From assembly GCA_026874595.1 (NCBI GenBank), contig CM049309.1, positions 75,438,426-75,502,425 of the forward strand: a DNA stretch of 64,000 nucleotides, in the 5' to 3' direction. This DNA is from Sipunculus nudus. Its lineage: Eukaryota; Annelida; Sipuncula; Golfingiida; Sipunculidae. Below are positions 11,450 through 21,775 of the stretch, piece by piece (position 1 is the stretch's first letter; each line of letters begins with the position of its first letter). The translations under genes were made by a program, and so were the position numbers. Under the pieces are notes generated by a model that searched no databases, was not told where the DNA came from, and saw only the letters and a list, made by a program, of their open reading frames with translations.

Positions 11450-12330
11450 TTATCCATTGTAGCTCACCAAATCCGTCTCCCAGGACAATCTGTTAAACGT
11501 TTCGTCCTTCCATTTGGTTCCATACGTCGTGCACAGTAGTGACATAAGCATCCTGTATCTTAGCTTCCCCTCGGGATACTGTTTGACTAAAACTATTTGT
11601 CCATCATACAAGGGTGCATCTCGAGCTTTCTTGTCCATGTCCCTCTTCCGCTGTCCAGCTGCCTGATCCAGCCTTTTCCTGTCATGCACATTTCCTGGCT
11701 TTCTCGGTCCAACCCTAGTGCAATGAAACCCTATTGGTAGGACTATATTCTTCATCCTCAGTAGCAAAATCTGGCATCAGATCGATTGGCAACCTCGGCT
11801 CTCGGCCAAAGAGGTGCTGGGTAGTTTTTTTTCGCAAACACTACTTCTGACAGATGCTTTGTCCAACGACGCTTCTTTGCAGGTGGCAATGTTCGAAGCA
11901 AGTCGTGCATAGTTCGGTTGAACCTCTCCGTCTGACCGTTTGCCTCTGGTTTGTAGCTCGTTGAGCGCGATTTCTGTACTTCTTAAAGTCTACATAGTTG
12001 CTGCACTTAGCTTCAAAGTCTCTGCTCCTGTCCTGGGTGTATGCGGAGTAGTGCTCCGTACCGACTGGTCCACTCCTTCACAACGATTTGTTACAGATCT
12101 CCTTGTCTTGGGTCAGTCACACATAGGTATAGCGTACCATCTTGTACTTGGAAACGCTTCCTGTGCTTGAAGAGTAGTTGTTCCTCTTTACTGCGTTGTC
12201 GTTTTTACTTCAAGGATGGCTATATCCCTGCTTTTACTTTCTCCCACTGGAAGATCTTACCACTGGGCCCCGACTTAACGCTTTTGACCACTCAGACATG
12301 GTCAGCGTGGATAACGTGGTTGCCTGTGTA
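11450..12330 (-). pseudogene. pol: Gypsy integrase remnant
   Basis: At about 11,880-11,940 the minus strand reads [20 protein letters not shown], which is diagnostic of the integrase core. The piece 11450-11767 has AAGQRKRDMDKKARDAPLYD, the usual C-terminal integrase segment. Upstream, a decayed RDFEAK motif is seen. Confidence 0.8.
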
Positions 12331-12349
12331 TCTCAAGGTCCCGCAATCA

Positions 12350-12700
12350 CTACATCCAACTCTGCAACTTGACAATGCGTCTGCATTAGCATTATGTTTG
12401 CCAGGACAATATTTGATCTTAAAGTGAAAACTTGGATGGGCTGAAGCCCAGCGCTGTCCAATTGCTGATATCTTTTGTCTGTATAAACTTCAAAGAAGCC
12501 AACTTGTAGGTATTCACAAAACTTCTGCACAACCGCCCAATATTTCTAGCTTCTTCGAACTATAGTTGTCCATGTTTTGTTCAGATAGCCGTCGACTGCG
12601 ACTTGCGTACCCGATAACTCCGAGCCTGTGCATCTGCAACTGGTTAAGTATGACTCCTAGCCCACTGTTTGATGCATCTTTCTCAATCACAAATGGTTTT
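12350..12700 (-). pseudogene. pol: Gypsy RNase H remnant
   Basis: The minus strand shows a start like KDASNSGLGVI (near 12,690) and an end like KIKYCPGKHNANADALS (near 12,400). Both are standard Gypsy RNase H landmarks. Frames are broken between them. Confidence 0.7.
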
Positions 12701-13244
12701 TGAAAAGTCTGGGTAGGCTAAAATAGGTACGTGCCTCTGTGAACATATGTTTTAACTCCAGAAACGCTTGATAATATTGCTCTCTCCCCATAGATCGCTA
12801 ATCTTGCTGTTCTTCTTTGATAAACAAGGTCCCAACAAACTGGTTGGATGGAGCAGCCATCTTTGTAAAATCCGGAATGGATCCGGACTGCCTCAAATAG
12901 TCCCATGGATGTGAAGAACGCAGTTTTGTGCCGATCCTGAGGTACTACTTCGATTTGGTGGTACGCTGAAACAAATCTAGCGTGCTGGAATACTTATCAC
13001 CTCACACTGCCTCTAGCGATTCTTCTCCTCTTGGCAGTGGAAACACAGTTCTTTTAACTTTCTGATTCTGTCTCCGGTAATCTAAATACACCCGAAGTTC
13101 CTCTGACTTTTTCCGAAGAATTACAATCGGAGACGTGAATTTTGAAGTACTTTCCTGGATAACTCCCTTCTTGAGTAGGTCTATTAGATGTTCTCTAAAT
13201 TCTGAGAACAGATGAGGTGGAATCCGATGATAAGGTAACTTCAC
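12700..13244 (-). pseudogene. pol: Gypsy reverse transcriptase remnant, catalytic palm deleted
   Basis: PYHRIPPHLFSEFREHL, KKGVIQESTSKFTSPIVI and FPLPRGEESLEA are hallmark Gypsy RT N-terminal motifs. A STLDL..HQIEV..DRHKTAFFT-like stretch follows, broken by frame changes. The sequence then jumps to the thumb (DFTKMAAPS-like). The Y-x-D-D region is missing. Confidence 0.8.
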
Positions 13245-13293
13245 TGGGTCGTCATCAATTGTCCTGATGGCATGTCTGACTGTGCTGGTGTAT

Positions 13294-13785
13294 TTAATGG
13301 CTTCTCATTACACTTGAACAACTGGACATGTTCCTGTAGCAGCCTTTGCACTTGAGCTTACTCTCTGTTCCATGGAAACCGGACAGATCAACATTTGGGA
13401 AAAATGCATTTGTATCAGTTTTACAGTCGGTTACAGGCATTAGAAGTACCCCTCCTGCATTGTCCTTAACCTCAAACTGAGATCCTACGCTCGGCCCAAC
13501 AATGTTGTCTGCACTCTGGAACGTACCAATCCGGGTATTTGGCTTGAGTGTGACATTCCTCTGGCTCGGATTTGCAATTTGTACATACAGTGCCCCATCT
13601 CTCGCTCTAACAAGGGTATAGGAAACCAAGACTCTACCTGGAAGGTACGACTTCAAAGGCTCTACAACCGCCAGGTCCTCTTTCACTCTACCAAACACAG
13701 CACAGCAGCTAATGTATGTACTCCAGCAAGCTTTGCTAAACATGACACTTTCTTTTCCTTCATGACGCAACACGTTGGTGCCCAC
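13294..13785 (-). pseudogene. pol: Gypsy pol segment between protease and RT
   Basis: A 163-residue open piece including ARDGALYVQIANPSQRNVTL and a linker of the kind found between protease and RT in Gypsy polyproteins. It is assigned by position as much as by sequence. Confidence 0.55.
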
Positions 13786-13979
13786 AAGTCCTGGAAGGCT
13801 GAGCGGTTTTTCTTAGTCTCAGGTGTACCCTCCTCCCTTGACCTTTCTCCAATGAGTTCTATGTATAGTACTATTACTCCCCTATAGGGTATCTCGAGTC
13901 CGTTTTCTGCACGAATAATGATCTCTGAATCGGGGAACGGCTGTCCATTCTCTGACGAATGCTGATCATAAAAGCTTTC

Positions 13980-14444
13980 TTTTCCAAAATTATTGAAGCA
14001 TAGACCCTGGGTCCAAAAGACAGTCGACATCGACGCCACCGATTTTCACACTGGTAATTGGCTTATCTCCAAGGAATTTCTCTCTCATTCCCGCAGACAA
14101 AACCGAACATGCGGAGTTACTGGCTTCTGTCTGGTCCCTTTTTGGCTCTTTGTCTTTGTGGTTGTCTTGTCCTTTCTTTTTTCCGCCGTTTGGACAATCT
14201 CATATGAAATGGTCTGCACTACCACATCCGCAACATCTCCTGAATCTAGGCATCTCACCCTGTTGATTCGGACTATCCTGCTTTTCGAACATCCTGCCTC
14301 TAATCTATCCTGCCTAGTCTGTTGTGCTTCTAACCGATCTACTAATGTCCTTTGCATTACCAATAGCTTTATAAGCATATCTGCTTTTGTGTCGGTCGTA
14401 TTAACAGCATGAACATCTAGATTGACCTCTCTGGCACTCATCAC
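13980..14444 (-). pseudogene. Gypsy nucleocapsid zinc knuckle and protease remnant
   Basis: The minus strand encodes a CCHC knuckle (C-x2-C-x4-H-x4-C) interrupted by TGA exactly where an Arg codon (CGA) would be expected. About 50 residues later is an aspartic-protease-like VDCLLDPGS. The active-site triad normally reads D-T/S-G, so D-P-G should be inactive. Confidence 0.7.
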
Positions 14445-15119
14445 GTGTACCCTCAGCTGTCCACTTTATGGCTTCTTTTCTTGACAGCCGAAATGTGGTT
14501 TCCCGATGCAACATAGTGGTATGATTCAGTGTTTTCCGCAACTGGCGATCACTAAGAATATCAATGAATGTATCTCTTAGGGCCCTGTACCTATAAGGCA
14601 CTATATTCGGGTTGGCCTTACATGCCCGGTCTAACAGTTCCATTAACAAGTTAGAGCAGTCACAAAGGCTTGCCCCCTCTGCCTGCATACGGTTCCCAAA
14701 TCTCTCAGAAGTGCTACATCTGGTCGACCATCCATAACAATTTGTTCAAGAATACGATAAATCTATTAGGGTCCCTCATTTTATTTTCCTAAAAACAAAC
14801 AAATCCCTAACTGCGCAGGTCCAACCAGATGTACAATCAGAAAATCTGCCGCTTCTAGGTCTACCAGTCCTTGATGCAATTTAGCTGCTCGGACATCCCG
14901 AATCCAATCATCTAACTGGCTACTCTCGCCACTAAACCTAGAGAGTTTACTTGGTGCATATAACAGCCTGATTGGCTTGTCGCCCACAACTGCCTGATCA
15001 GCAGCAGCTCCACCACGAGCCTCTAACTCAAGAACTCTCTGTCGCAGCCTCTCAGTCTTGTTCTTAGCTTGCTCAGCAGCACCCTCTCCGCCTTCTGCAT
15101 CCAAGTTTGCAAGAATCAA
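14401..15119 (-). pseudogene. gag: Gypsy gag remnant
   Basis: Two minus-strand open pieces (14781-15119 and 14401-14688) look like Gypsy Gag. The first has a coiled-coil-like ERLRQRVLELEA and then LSRFSGESSQLDDWI, a typical capsid entry. The second continues the capsid-like helices. A frame break separates them. Confidence 0.65.
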
Positions 15120-15258
15120 ATCACCTATATGTGGTCACTGACAAATTAAATCCTCAGCACGTCTAACTGGAAACGGTTGCTGTTTCATAAACAAAACTAG
15201 CTTGTGTTGGGCTCTTACAATCAAAGTACCCATAAATCTGTTTTCACCACTAGGTGGC

Positions 15259-15412
15259 TGTTACGAAGACAATTTTTCCAGGGGAAAAACTGGGCCGATC
15301 CAGGACTCGAACCCATGTCGGTGGCGCACTTGTCCGTCGTACCAACCGCTTCGCCAGAAAAGCAAGCTTCAACAGGGAGACGGTTCGGTCCGCTTTTATG
15401 TCACCCCTTACA
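15259..15412 (-). mobile_element. LTR-like unit 1 with tRNA-type A and B boxes
   Basis: 154 bp. On the minus strand it starts TGTAAGG (others start TGTTACG) and ends CGTAACA. A box TGGCGAAGCGGTTGG is at 15342-15356 and B box GGGTTCGAGTCC at 15303-15314, about 27 nt apart as in a tRNA gene. A purine tract (GGAGGGGGTG) lies immediately upstream. It borders the Gypsy gag side. Confidence 0.65.
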
Positions 15413-15511
15413 CACCCCCTCCAAAGAGCGTTCTGCTATCAGAACAAGACTATCCCAGAGGTAACACCTTCCGGGAACTATTCCCCGGGCCACAAAGTTT
15501 GCCGTCACGTT

Positions 15512-15524
15512 GGACGAGCCCCCA
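15512..15524 (-). other. Primer-binding-site-like sequence (tRNA-Pro type)
   Basis: TGGGGGCTCGTCC on the minus strand, 3 nt after the end of unit 2. The same 13 nt begin the tRNA-Pro primer site known from gammaretroviruses. The match stops after 13 nt. A second identical copy is at 15806-15818 after unit 3. Confidence 0.6.
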
Positions 15525-15527
15525 TTT

Positions 15528-15683
15528 TGTTACGAAGACAAATTGCTCAGGGGAAAATTCTTGGCCGATCCAGGAGTCGAACCCATGTCGGTGGCGCACA
15601 TGTCAGGCGTTCCGAACGCTTCGCTAGAAAAGCAAGCTTCACTAGCGAGACAGTTCGGTCCGCCTTTATGTCACCCCGTAACA
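15528..15683 (-). mobile_element. LTR-like unit 2 with tRNA-type boxes
   Basis: 156 bp, TGTTACG to CGTAACA on the minus strand. B box GGGTTCGACTCC is at 15573-15584. The A box (TAGCGAAGCGTTCGG) is near 15612-15626. A polypurine tract (GAAGAGGGGGTG) precedes it, and a PBS-like TGGGGGCTCGTCC follows 3 nt after its end. Confidence 0.7.
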
Positions 15684-15821
15684 CACCCCCTCTTCAGAAC
15701 AAGATTAACTGTTCCAGGAGTCACAGTTTTGGTGAACTAGGTGGCGGTAATTTCCTAATTACTTCAAATCACCATTCCCCGGGCCACAAAGTTTGCCGTC
15801 ACGTTGGACGAGCCCCCATTT

Positions 15822-15946
15822 TGTTACGAAGACATTTTGCTCAGGGGAAAAACATTTGGCCGATCCCGGTTACAAACCCATGTTTGTGGCGCACAAGTCC
15901 GGCGTACAAACCGACAGTTCGGTCTGCTTTTAAGTCACCCCGTAAC
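15822..15946 (-). mobile_element. LTR-like unit 3, A-box region deleted
   Basis: 125 bp with the same ends and the same PBS-like sequence 3 nt downstream. The A-box region is deleted and the B box is degraded (GGTTTGTAACC). Confidence 0.65.
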
Positions 15947-15958
15947 GAGCCCCCATTT

Positions 15959-16091
15959 TGTTACGAAGACAAGTTTTCAGGGGAAAATACTTGGCCGATC
16001 CTGGATTCGAACCATGCGTACCAACCGCTTCGCTAGAAAAGCAAGCTTCACTAGCGAGACAGTTCGGTCCGCTTTATGTCACCCCGTAACA
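15959..16091 (-). mobile_element. LTR-like unit 4, shortened between boxes
   Basis: 133 bp with the same ends. The B box (GGTTCGAATCC) at 16003-16013 lies only a few bases from the A box at 16021-16035, so the tRNA-like middle is deleted. Only 12 bp (truncated PBS) separate it from unit 3. Confidence 0.65.
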
Positions 16092-16383
16092 GTCACACTT
16101 ATGTATACATGTGAAATCACAAGTGAACCTCACTTACCAGTTACCTACTATCATGACAGTTCACTGACGAGTGGACCGCATCACTCCAGTATGAACATGC
16201 AATATAATAACCGCTTGTCAAAAACACTCAAGCAATCCATATATGCATATATACACATTTAGCATAAAAAGGAATTCCCCGCCCAAACTTTCAAAATTCC
16301 AGAAAGAACGGTCAAACATTACCGGTATTAGGTATGCAAGTGGTTATTCATTAAAATATTAAAAAATATATATATATATATAT
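16092..16383. other. AT-rich spacer with (TA)n
   Basis: No gene. A TA microsatellite (about 16361-16383) abuts the solo LTR-like copy and is probably its insertion target. Confidence 0.6.
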
Positions 16384-16502
16384 TATTACGGGGTGACATA
16401 AAAGCGGACCGAACTGTCTCGCTAGTGAAGCTTGCTTTTCTAGCGAAGCAGTTGAGACGCCGGCCCAATGTTTTCCCCTCGACAATTGTCTTCGTAACAA
16501 TA
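16384..16502 (+). mobile_element. Solo LTR-like unit, plus orientation
   Basis: Reads TATTACGGGGTGACATAAAA to GTCTTCGTAACA. It matches the array units end to end but lacks about 50 bp spanning the B box. It is flanked by ATAT on both sides, so a target duplication cannot be separated from the microsatellite. Confidence 0.7.
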
Positions 16503-17713
16503 TAAATAAAATATAATGGTCACATGACACACCTAACAATTGAAATCAAAGGCCATGTTTCTGTGCCAAGTCCTCGCACACTCTTCAAGACGTCATGTTT
16601 TATTGTAGATTATCTATGAATTATTCTTTTATTATATTATTCTTTAGACATAAAAATCTTGATTAGACCACAAGAAACCGTTCGGCCTATTGTTCTACAG
16701 ACCCTTGGAACAAAAAAAAGAAAAGATTTTTCTTCTTTAATTATCTAATCGATACAAAGTACAGGATTTTGCCAGCCTGCCTAGAAAATAAAAAAAATGC
16801 TCGAGTTCTTTATGTGGGTTTTATATGATCAAATAAAATAAAGCTGGTCGACATGGAGGTATAGGTTGGTTATAGGTAGTTTTCAAAACCAAATTGGCAT
16901 TTAAAAATCTAAGAGCAAGAGGTAGAGTTATCAACTGTTGAATTCCACTTCTGTTTGTAGATATCCAGCTGCCTCTTTCTATAAGTTATTCCATCTGAAC
17001 TGAAGGCACGGGGATCGATTTTCGCGGGCATTAGACGGTGCGCCCTCTGTTGAAAGTATGTAACACTAAATGCATTATGTCCAATCAGGTCCTAGATGGC
17101 CATTTATCCCGAGCCAGAACGTAAACAACATGTTGGGCAACACAGCGGGCAATCAAAATCTTCAAAATAACTCACGGCATATTTGATCATTAGTTGCTCA
17201 TGTGGAGTTCCTGAATTTACTGACAACTTTAAAGCAGCGAAGGTCAGTATTTGCACCCATATCCGGTGTTTTATAAGTATCAGGTAGGAATTCTATGTAT
17301 GATTTAATAGACCGATGGGTCTGAACATGTTTTGACAGTTGATGCGGTACCCGGTCAGTTTGCAGTCGGTCCTGCTGTCACTGTCTGTCACTGTCAGTCT
17401 GGTCTGTGACAGGGTCCCGCTTGCTACTGCTTTCCTTAATGTCGCAACTTTACAACTGATACCTACATAAATGGTATTTTTAATTACGAAAGCTCGCTGC
17501 AGTTTGAAAACTACAAATGGTCAAATGTTTATATTAATATAAACCTCAATTGAAAACATTGCGGTAAGCGGATTAACAAAATGTCAAAAATCTATAGGTG
17601 CCAAAGGGATATGGCACACGCACAATCACCACAATCATGCATCATAATAAGAATTTATGGGGAATCACAGCAAGAGATTTGGCAGTTGTCCACAAGAATA
17701 TGTCCGCTGGCCC
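16503..17713. other. Intergenic sequence
   Basis: AT-rich at first, then less so from about 16,980 to 17,420. No coding potential seen; a candidate promoter is listed separately. Confidence 0.5.
17030..17245 (+). promoter_or_regulatory. Possible AHI1 upstream promoter / 5' UTR exon
   Basis: A relatively GC-rich patch with a CCAAT box (GTCCAATCAGG near 17,085) and a possible donor (GCGAAG/GTCAGT near 17,245). The first coding exon of AHI1 seems to follow an acceptor, so a noncoding first exon upstream is expected. The link is conjecture, and the promoter may lie elsewhere up to 21,700. Confidence 0.2.
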
Positions 17714-18253
17714 CTAGACTGGTACCCCGCTCTATTATGGCACCGATGCTCTAGGCCAATCATAGAGACGGGCGTACAACGCCATCTTCAGGACTCCCGG
17801 CAGACTGGTTCCAACTCAAATATGATTTATATATGATAAATATAAGCATTTTGCTTGCTCAGAGAAGTTGTCAAAAGTTGGCAGTACATTTTTTGTGACA
17901 TTTATGATTAGATTAATAGATATTGATAATAAACCAATGCCACGTACAGAGGAATATCAAATATTCAGTATATCGTATCATCTATACATCCATCAGTGAA
18001 TTTTTGTGCAACAACTTATTTTTCAATATTTGGAAACTATAAATAACTAAAGAAAGTAATTTTATAAGAAATCTTCACGGATAACCAGCCAGGATCGCGT
18101 GAACGTTCATGACAATCGGTATGAGCGTACAGACTGGAGTTGGAACCAGTCTACAGGTAGGTCAGGAGTTGCAACTGGGAGTACTTAAGATGGCGTTGTA
18201 CGCCTGTCTCTATGCTTGGCTGAGGGCCTTAATAGAGCAGGGTACCAGTCTAG
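17714..18253. mobile_element. Foldback / MITE-like element with long inverted arms
   Basis: The left arm begins CTAGACTGGTACCCCGCTCT. The right arm is its reverse complement, ending GGTACCAGTCTAG. The arms are about 110 bp, share GATGGCGTTGTACGCC, and enclose about 300 bp of AT-rich loop. No transposase is present. An open frame at 18109-18411 lies in an arm and is not a gene. Confidence 0.7.
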
Positions 18254-20955
18254 CTGGCCCCTTGAAACCAAGCACCCCAGTGTTTCATGTGACTAATCTA
18301 TTTATTTTACACTGCACACAGTTGGTAACATTGTTTCCCTCTGAACATGCATGGAGTGGCTCTTCCTTTTACTGTGCACCACATAAACCAGTAACATTGG
18401 TTCCATCATAATATAGGGGGTTTGGTACATATAACGGCACTGCATTATTTGTTTTCATGACACTTTCCAAATTTCCTCTTGACTTTTAACTGATTCAGCT
18501 TGACATAATGTATTCAGGCGTTTCCAACATTATACATGACATTTATTGTCAAGAATATTCCGTTGAATGTGTTGTTTGTCAACAAGAGTGAATACTATTT
18601 ATAAGATAAAAGATATTCAGGGAAGCTTGGTTTTGGGGACTCACTTGGAAAATGGAAGCAGTAGGTGCAATTTTGCTTGACAGCAGTGATAGAGCTGGTC
18701 TTAGTGAAATCCATACAACAATCTATGGTCAATTTGATTGGTAAATGCACCAGTTATAGTAAAGGAAAAGACATCTGGCAGCAAACATACAAGCTACTGT
18801 GACACTGGCCCCTGAACAAGACCGGCGTCTATTTAAAGCTGTGCGTTTATTTTTCTGAGACATTGATTTGCCTCAGCAACCAAATAAGGTAGGCCACTTT
18901 TAAAGGACCAGCATCTGATCAATGGATATACGGTAGTTATATTTTCTGTTTGTACAATCCATGTAAAATAAATTTAAGTTTGAATTATAAGTAGAATAGC
19001 CAACCACCATTGGAACAATGGGCCAGGGCAGCAAACTTCAGGGGTATAAGGTAGTTTTCTTGGTAACGACCATGGGCAGTTGTGGTGTATACTGTAAATT
19101 CTTTTAGAACTAGAAAAGCATCCAGTGAATGTAAAGAGAATGGAGTGCATACAGATTTACCCTAAATATTGAAGTGGCTCATCCAAAAATGTAATCATTT
19201 GTATTATTGCCCATGGACCAACTAATCACAAATTTAATTAACATTCATTTAGACGTTTTGAAAATACTGTAACCTGAATATAATGCAATCAAACAAACCA
19301 ACAGCCCTAGATGAACACCTAAACCTTTGTCAACTTTGCTGGCAGAGATGAATGAGCTTCAGCAGAAATTAATATACCCCTTCTAATGGAAATGTCATGC
19401 GCTGAATAAGTATGTCAGTGAAATGGATTGCTTAACCAGATGTCCTCATGTTTTAACAAAGTAAACAAAAATAATGAAAAGTTAGGGTCCGCATTTTCTG
19501 CCAGGCCAAGCGTGAATATATACATATATAGATATATACATAAACATGTAACGGTAAATTCTTACCATACTGTGTGCAGTTTTTATAACAAAGGTAAATC
19601 AATTATTGAACTATTTGGTTGTACTGATAAAATGCTTGAAAATTAATTACAATATTAGGGTGGAGAGGGGGTTAGAAAAGTCAGAGTTGGCCATATTCTT
19701 TCATTGAATATATATACCATATTATGCCTGTCTGTAGGTATTGATTGTAAAGTTGCTTCAAGCACATTTCCCTTACATTTATATTTGTGTACACTGCATC
19801 GGAATCTGTGTTCTAGCTCAACCCTCGCCTGCATATGCCATAACACAGAAGTGGATGCATTCATTGCATATTTACTATTTTTTTTAATGAACTAATAGTA
19901 GATTAGAATAAATGTCTACAGTTTTAACAAATGCTGATTTTATTAGAAATAATATCGTCATGTGATAATGATTAATAGATGCTGTTACTGATATCCTAAC
20001 ATTGGTATCTTAATGATATATTTTGTCCTGTTATTTCACATCAGTGGCTTGTAGTATTTGGCATGAGAAAGATATGACAAGCATATAATGTATCTTGTAA
20101 GATCTATAGTTTATGGATTCCATTTACTGATAAAAATTTGCATCTACAGGTAGTTCTTAGATATATGGTGCATATGCTGAGTTGTATGTATTATAACTGT
20201 CACAGAAGCAACAATTCCCCTATTCTACTTTTAGTGTTTGCATGATCAGCTCAGAAAAGAAGATTATTTTAATGGGCACATATTTGCTACAAAAAGCTGC
20301 CAACTGTGTAATTGTGCTTTTCAGTACTTAATCTATTACTGATTGCAATCTGGTTGAAACAATCTGTAAATAATATGATTTACAGAGAGAATTACAATCA
20401 TGAAACATCGTGATGAGGCTGTCCCACTTGGTAAGTCATGATTTCCAAAGATTTGATTCAAGTACATCCTCAGATTTTCAGGTTTACCCATGGAATAGAA
20501 ATGTATCAGAATTAAATTTGTTTTGGTGTAAAATATGATAAATGTATTTAATATAAAATGTAATAAACCTGCTTGTTCATCCCACATCTTTAATTCTGCA
20601 TCTTGTTTCATGTATTGCATTGTAATATGGTTTGCTATTAAACATTTGTGCACAAAGTATTATACTTTGTTCCCTACATATAACTTCATATCTTGATTTT
20701 ATCACATAATCTCAGAGGTGTATGTTTCAGCAGAAACCAAAAGTATTTAAAAACCCCTTAAATGTTGGAAAATTTGTTTCCGTCATATTTTTTGTTGTGA
20801 CTGATATTGAAAGAAACATCTGATTGATCATAATGCTTAGACCTAGGGAGAAATAATGAATATTGTCATCAGTCAGGGCCATCAATTTAAAAAACGCAAA
20901 CTTGTGATTTCATATCTTAACTAGAAATCTTCATTCAAATAATGCGTCCCTCTGC
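18254..20955. other. Intergenic AT-rich sequence
   Basis: No convincing gene, RNA or repeat seen. Open frames are short, AT-rich and lack domain patterns. Confidence 0.45.
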
Positions 20956-20959
20956 CATA

Positions 20960-20986
20960 TTGGGGGGGTGGGGGGTGGGGGGGTTT
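20960..20986 (+). other. G-run cluster, potential G-quadruplex
   Basis: Three runs of six or seven G, plus others, separated by single T bases upstream of the AHI1 start exon. Confidence 0.6.
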
Positions 20987-20989
20987 GTT

Positions 20990-21230
20990 CCAGTTGTGGG
21001 ATGCCCCTAAAACCATGTTTGCATACACTTATTCAGGCCATATTCCAGGCCAGGTTCATTTGTTCATGAGTGACTTTGCATTTGTAAATATTCCTGATCC
21101 TGGTTTATGTGCCAAATGCACACCAAAATCTAATTGCTTCTTTCATTGCCCATTCATAAAATGCCCTTAACATTTCATGAGCTTGTGTTCATAATTGTAT
21201 GAGTTATATTATGAACAAACACACACACAC
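20990..21230. repeat. Dispersed repeat, copy 1
   Basis: Shares ACTTATTCAGSCCATATYCCA, TTTGTAAATATTC, TTTCATGAG and TTCATAATTG.ATGAGTTAT with 57,120-57,350, in the same order. It ends in a CA microsatellite. Confidence 0.6.
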
Positions 21231-21713
21231 ACAAACAGGAACAAGGATGTACACATGACGTCCTGGCAGAGGCAACAATCAGTCAATCACATGATGACAT
21301 GAAACCAGGAATCACTGTTTAAACAGTATAATTCAAAATATTCAAAATATTGCAGCTTTGTAATGTTAAACAGCTGCAAATGCTTTTGCACACATTTGCT
21401 GATTATTTCATAAGTATTATAAAAAAAATATTATTTATTCCAGAAAATGTTAGTTCATTGTAAGTGACTGTTGCTGTATAATAAAATGAATAACAGATAG
21501 GTTATTGTACAGGTGTGTCAGCCAAAAATTATTGTAAAATTATTTAAGTAACCTTTTTAATAAAATTTAAATAATACATTTAATTTGATAAATATGTCTG
21601 AATTGTAATTACAGTACTCTGATGTAAGTAGTTTTTGCCGGTGTTGATATGTTTTTTGCTCATTGATGATTTAATATTAAACATTTAATGTTCAAGCTCA
21701 GAGCAGTGGCGGG

Positions 21714-21775
21714 ATGGAGGACCCTGACAGAGCTAGAATTGATCAGGTGCTGAAAATGGCCATTTCCAGATCGCA
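21714..21775 (+). CDS. AHI1: AHI1 exon 1 (first coding)
   Basis: Starts at ATG in GGGATGGAGG and encodes [20 protein letters not shown]. Donor gtaagt. An acceptor-like ctcag just upstream suggests the exon also contains a few bases of 5' UTR. Confidence 0.75.

Larger units (their letters stand above)
11034..15258 (-). mobile_element. Decayed Ty3/Gypsy LTR retrotransposon
   Basis: On the minus strand, gag, zinc knuckle, protease, reverse transcriptase, RNase H and integrase fragments appear in Gypsy order from about 15,120 down to 11,450. All are broken by stops, frameshifts and deletions. A candidate 5' LTR abuts at 15,259-15,412. No matching 3' LTR is seen at the low-coordinate end, so the copy is truncated or the LTR assignment is wrong. 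Confidence 0.85.

Noticed and set aside
15300-15360. A functional tRNA gene
   Set aside because: The A and B boxes are good, but the sequence between them does not give a convincing anticodon arm and the unit recurs with LTR-like ends. Better read as a tRNA-derived promoter within a repeat.
15254-16036. 260-residue plus-strand open frame across the LTR-like array
   Set aside because: It is internally repetitive because the DNA is a tandem repeat, and it runs antisense to the LTR/PBS signals. No domain pattern.
17120-17145. RFX X-box for a ciliary gene promoter (GTTGGGCAAC)
   Set aside because: Only a half-site (GGCAAC) fits; the left half does not match, and the promoter position is unknown.
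18109-18411. 100-residue open frame
   Set aside because: Lies in the right arm of a foldback element; no homology pattern.
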